A stretch of 64,000 bases of DNA from contig CAJNOP010000219.1 in NCBI GenBank assembly GCA_905250075.1, forward strand, positions 234,989 through 298,988, written 5' to 3'. Below are positions 61,417 to 64,000 of this stretch, one piece after another. Both the position numbers and the translations under genes were made by a program. The notes below the pieces were generated by a model. The model was not told the origin of the DNA. It did no database searches and was given only the letters and a program-made list of their open reading frames with translations. The number at the start of each line of letters is the position of its first letter. Positions within the stretch are counted from its first letter, which is position 1. The stretch comes from Rotaria sp. Silwood1 (taxonomy: Eukaryota > Rotifera > Eurotatoria > Philodinida > Philodinidae).

Positions 61417-61635
61417 ATGCAAAAGACCATATACATATTTATTGCTATCGCAATTTTTGCTATTGTTTTATCAGTTTGCATCGCAGACGATGCCAAACAA
61501 TCATGGGTCGACGACTTCCCCAGAATGTCTGAAATGATTGGAAAAATGCGTGTTCGTCGTTGTCTTCGTTGTCCTTCTTCTTGTGGTTGTTCTGTTACTG
61601 GTCTTTGTTATTGTGGTTATGATCTTCAGAAATAA
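61417..61635 (+). CDS. Small secreted cysteine-rich peptide
   Basis: A 72-aa precursor. Residues 1-23 are a signal peptide with a long hydrophobic core. A short acidic propeptide follows (DDAKQSWVDDFPRMSEMIGKM), then a dibasic RR site near residues 47-48, then a C-terminal mature part of about 24 residues with six cysteines spaced C-x2-C-x3-C-x-C-x5-C-x-C. A prepro layout with a compact six-cysteine module is typical of defence, toxin-like or signalling peptides; the actual role is unknown. It is followed by a probable 3' UTR intron (donor CAG-GTATAT at 61641, acceptor TTTACTTTCAG near 61704) and AATAAA signals near 61832 and 61851. The reading frame is intact and has its own TATA box, so it is probably a real gene. 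Confidence 0.75.
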   Translation: MQKTIYIFIAIAIFAIVLSVCIADDAKQSWVDDFPRMSEMIGKMRVRRCLRCPSSCGCSVTGLCYCGYDLQK

Positions 61636-61861
61636 ACCAGGTATATTGTTTTACTAAGTAGTAGTTTCCATTTGAATTTATTATATATTCCTTTTACTTT
61701 CAGGAAATATGGTGCATCCATATTCAAAATCTTCATTCAAGGTTCTAACTTGGCATTGCTCAAGCCATCAACAAACACTTTTCACTTTTTTCGTTCATTT
61801 TTATATTTTTCTTTTTCATTTTCCTAATTTCAATAAAGATTTAAATATCAAAATAAAGATT

Positions 61862-62971
61862 TGAATCAGTGTGATAGCTGCAACAAATATCATTCATTTA
61901 TCTCATAATTAGAAAATGATTGCTATGAGTGTGGGATATATGCATTCATATATATTTATATATATATTGGTATTTTCACAAAAGACAGTAAATAAAAAGA
62001 GAATATTACATCATGTATACCAGTAGATTGAAGACTGAGATATACATAGAAAACACCAAAGGAAAAGAAAATGTTGAATATATTAACTTACGAAAATTCA
62101 GATCGTTAAAATTAACTTATGAGAGATATAGTAATAAATAGTGATACAGAAAAAATATTAATAGTCACAATATATGTTAAACTTTTGAGAGTATTTGTGT
62201 TGCTTTGCTACTGTTTTTGATCCACGCTGAACATTAATATTTATTTGTATCAACATGTATTTAAATCGATACTCCTTACCTTAAAAGCAATCAATCAATA
62301 AACAAATATTGGGACAAGATCTTTCAATACGATGATGTAATCGATCATGAAAATCCATAGAGAAATTTGATTGTATATGGAATAGTAAAAAAAGCAGTTA
62401 CTTTTGTATATGTTATTTATACAAGGATAAATGAATTTCTTTCATTCATTTATTATCGAAATAGAACAATAAGTAATTCAAGTTTTCTTTAACATTATCT
62501 GATGAATTTATATGTAAATCGTCAAATACAACTGGAACTTTGTCTTCTAGGGATAAAGCTAAAGTATCGTTATCATCAACATACTCCTACATCTATCTTG
62601 TCATTTGGCAAATCATCAACAAGTAACTCTCGTCGCTACGCCTCACTTGACTTCCGACTGAAGGTATGCGTATGGAAAATTTAGGATGTCTTGTGAACAT
62701 AATTCTTGAAAATATTAAAAGTATGCATGCATATTTTATTTAATATTATTTAGATGATTCATAATGGCATATATTCAAAGCCTATTTTGAATAGTTTTTA
62801 TGTCCAATGATCGTTGTTATGTGCAAGTTATAACAAGTACTTCAAAAGTTGATGTTGTAAAATCGTCGTTAATGCATTGTGATACTGCAGAAAGATCATG
62901 AAAAGTGACTTTTAAATTCATATTTCTAGCTCTTTCTGAAAATTCTATCAGAAGATATATAGCGATCTTTG
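61862..62971. other. Spacer with one exon-like piece
   Basis: Mostly AT-rich. At 62552-62663 a stretch with acceptor TTTGTCTTCTAG and donor AAG-GTATGCG encodes a Ser/Arg-rich 37-codon piece. No partner exon was found, so it is not called as a gene. Confidence 0.45.
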
Positions 62972-63033
62972 CACCCACCCTCAGGAGGGTGTGGGTGTAG
63001 AGTAGAATAGACACAGACACTGACACCCACACA
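62972..63033. repeat. Telomere-like array J (short)
   Basis: CACCCACCCTC-AG-GAGGGTGTGGGTG, a small perfect-style palindrome, is followed after about 11 bases by CACAGACACTGACACCCACAC. This is the only locus where a C-rich part clearly precedes the G-rich part. Confidence 0.7.
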
Positions 63034-63699
63034 TCGTATTAGATTTGCAAAGTATTAACAGTCTATACGATGTAGTCACTAGAGCCTATCAGTTTGACTC
63101 TGGGCGAGTTCGAGTTCGAAAAATTTGAATTCGAAGTGCTTCTAGTGGTTACACTTCAAAATTTCAGAGTCATGGATTTTTCTGTTTCTCATAATGGTTG
63201 AACAGAGCTCAGCGAGTTACATTGGTAATAGACAGAAAATTCTGACTGTTGTAAAAAAATCACTTTTAAATATGTATGATATGTTTTTTGTTTCTTACGT
63301 AATCCTCCGAGTTTCATCCATCTGTGAGTAAAAAAGACAAATGAATACTGCTGAAATTTTTAAGTACAGCCACATGGGATAGACTTTGAAAAAACTTGCA
63401 AGTCGGCCTGTCCACGTAACGGTACACCTTAGTGGATGAAGTTGACCTACTCAATTACTCGAAACCAATATGATCATCGTGTAGAGCGATGTCGATAATA
63501 TATGGAAATATACTTTTTATTTACATAGTTACGGCATTTCTTAGAAAAAACTGCGCTACGAAAGAGATCTGTCTTAGAAGCGAGAAAAGTCAATGTTTAT
63601 TATGGATTCTTATTTGAAGATTTTTTATATAAATAAATATACCTTATTCAAAACCTCTCACCCCAACTAACGATGCTTTCGATACTCTACTCAATAATA
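63034..63699. other. Spacer between arrays J and K, no gene seen
   Basis: Unique-looking DNA without a supportable frame. Confidence 0.5.
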
Positions 63700-63977
63700 G
63701 GGTTTGGGTGTGGGTGTGGGTGGGTATGGGTGGGTGTGGGTGAGGGTGAGGGTGTGGGTGTGGGTATGAGCGTGGGATGTGGGTGTGGACGGGTGTGCGT
63801 GTGGGTGTGGGTGTAAGTGCGGGGTGTCGGTGTGGGTGTGGGTGTAAGTGTGGGGTGTCTGTGTGGGTGGGTGTGGATGTGGGGTGTGCGTGGAGGGCGT
63901 GGCTGTGAACGTGGGTGTGGGGTGTGGGTGTGAGTGTTGATGTTCTCATTCACCTCATACACACCCACCCACACCGA
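63700..63977. repeat. Telomere-like array K (G-rich then C-rich)
   Basis: About 240 bases of variant TGTGGG units (63700-63938), spacer GATGTTCTCATTCACCTCAT, then CACACCCACCCACACC. The longest G-rich run in the window. The reading frames through it are artefacts. Confidence 0.87.
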
Positions 63978-64000
63978 AATCCGCATCTAATCTACACCAA

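Noticed and set aside
40491-63977. Penelope-like (Athena) or other telomere-associated retroelement
   Set aside because: Expected from the telomeric repeats, but no reverse transcriptase motif was found in any frame of the window.
63644-63986. Minus-strand frames of about 100 aa rich in His, Pro and Thr
   Set aside because: Same telomeric-repeat artefact.
1-64000. tRNA genes (searched by eye for A and B box motifs)
   Set aside because: No pair of convincing internal promoter boxes with a foldable cloverleaf was found; a covariance-model scan would settle this.

Overview
The window looks like nuclear DNA of a bdelloid rotifer (Adineta/Rotaria type). The DNA is AT-rich and protein genes have many short GT-AG introns (50 to 90 bases) beside a few longer ones. 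Animal gene families are present (a nuclear receptor, an NCKX exchanger, TMEM87). One intronless gene belongs to a mainly fungal/bacterial oxidase family. Many arrays match TGTGGG, the published bdelloid telomere repeat. Genus and species cannot be fixed from the sequence alone.

Left part (1 to about 31 kb) is ordinary gene territory: a divergent three-exon nuclear receptor (3456-5269), an intronless questin-oxidase-like gene on the minus strand (7117-8283), a divergently oriented intronless retinol/steroid dehydrogenase of the SDR family (9318-10295), a 16-exon K+-dependent Na+/Ca2+ exchanger on the minus strand (14074-19544, 615 aa, frame checked across every junction), a 700-aa low-complexity protein of unknown role (25976-29167), and a small secreted, possibly neuropeptide-like precursor on the minus strand (30647-30883). 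MITEs and foldback elements lie between the genes, including a hAT-type MITE with a perfect 8-bp target duplication. The 6.4 kb at 19.5-26 kb and the 5 kb at 31-36 kb are AT-rich with no convincing gene.

Right part (about 36 to 64 kb) looks subtelomeric. It opens with a decayed Helitron (3' terminus at 35984, coding remnants on the minus strand to about 40490) whose 5' side ends directly in telomere-type repeats. About ten further telomere-like arrays follow. Nearly all are built as G-rich (TGTGGG)n, a short unique spacer, then C-rich (CCCACA)n, so the pieces between them read like small telomere-capped fragments joined end to end. Those pieces contain long inverted-repeat (foldback) elements, a TIR-bounded minisatellite element set inside a telomeric array, a truncated reading frame ending in telomeric repeat, a largely intact TMEM87-type Golgi seven-TM gene (53744-55540), and a small cysteine-rich secreted peptide gene (61417-61635).

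No operon-like or pathway grouping is visible; the genes appear functionally independent. The most unusual signal is the repeated, same-polarity telomeric palindrome structure together with the dense foldback elements. No tRNA, rRNA or CRISPR array was seen.
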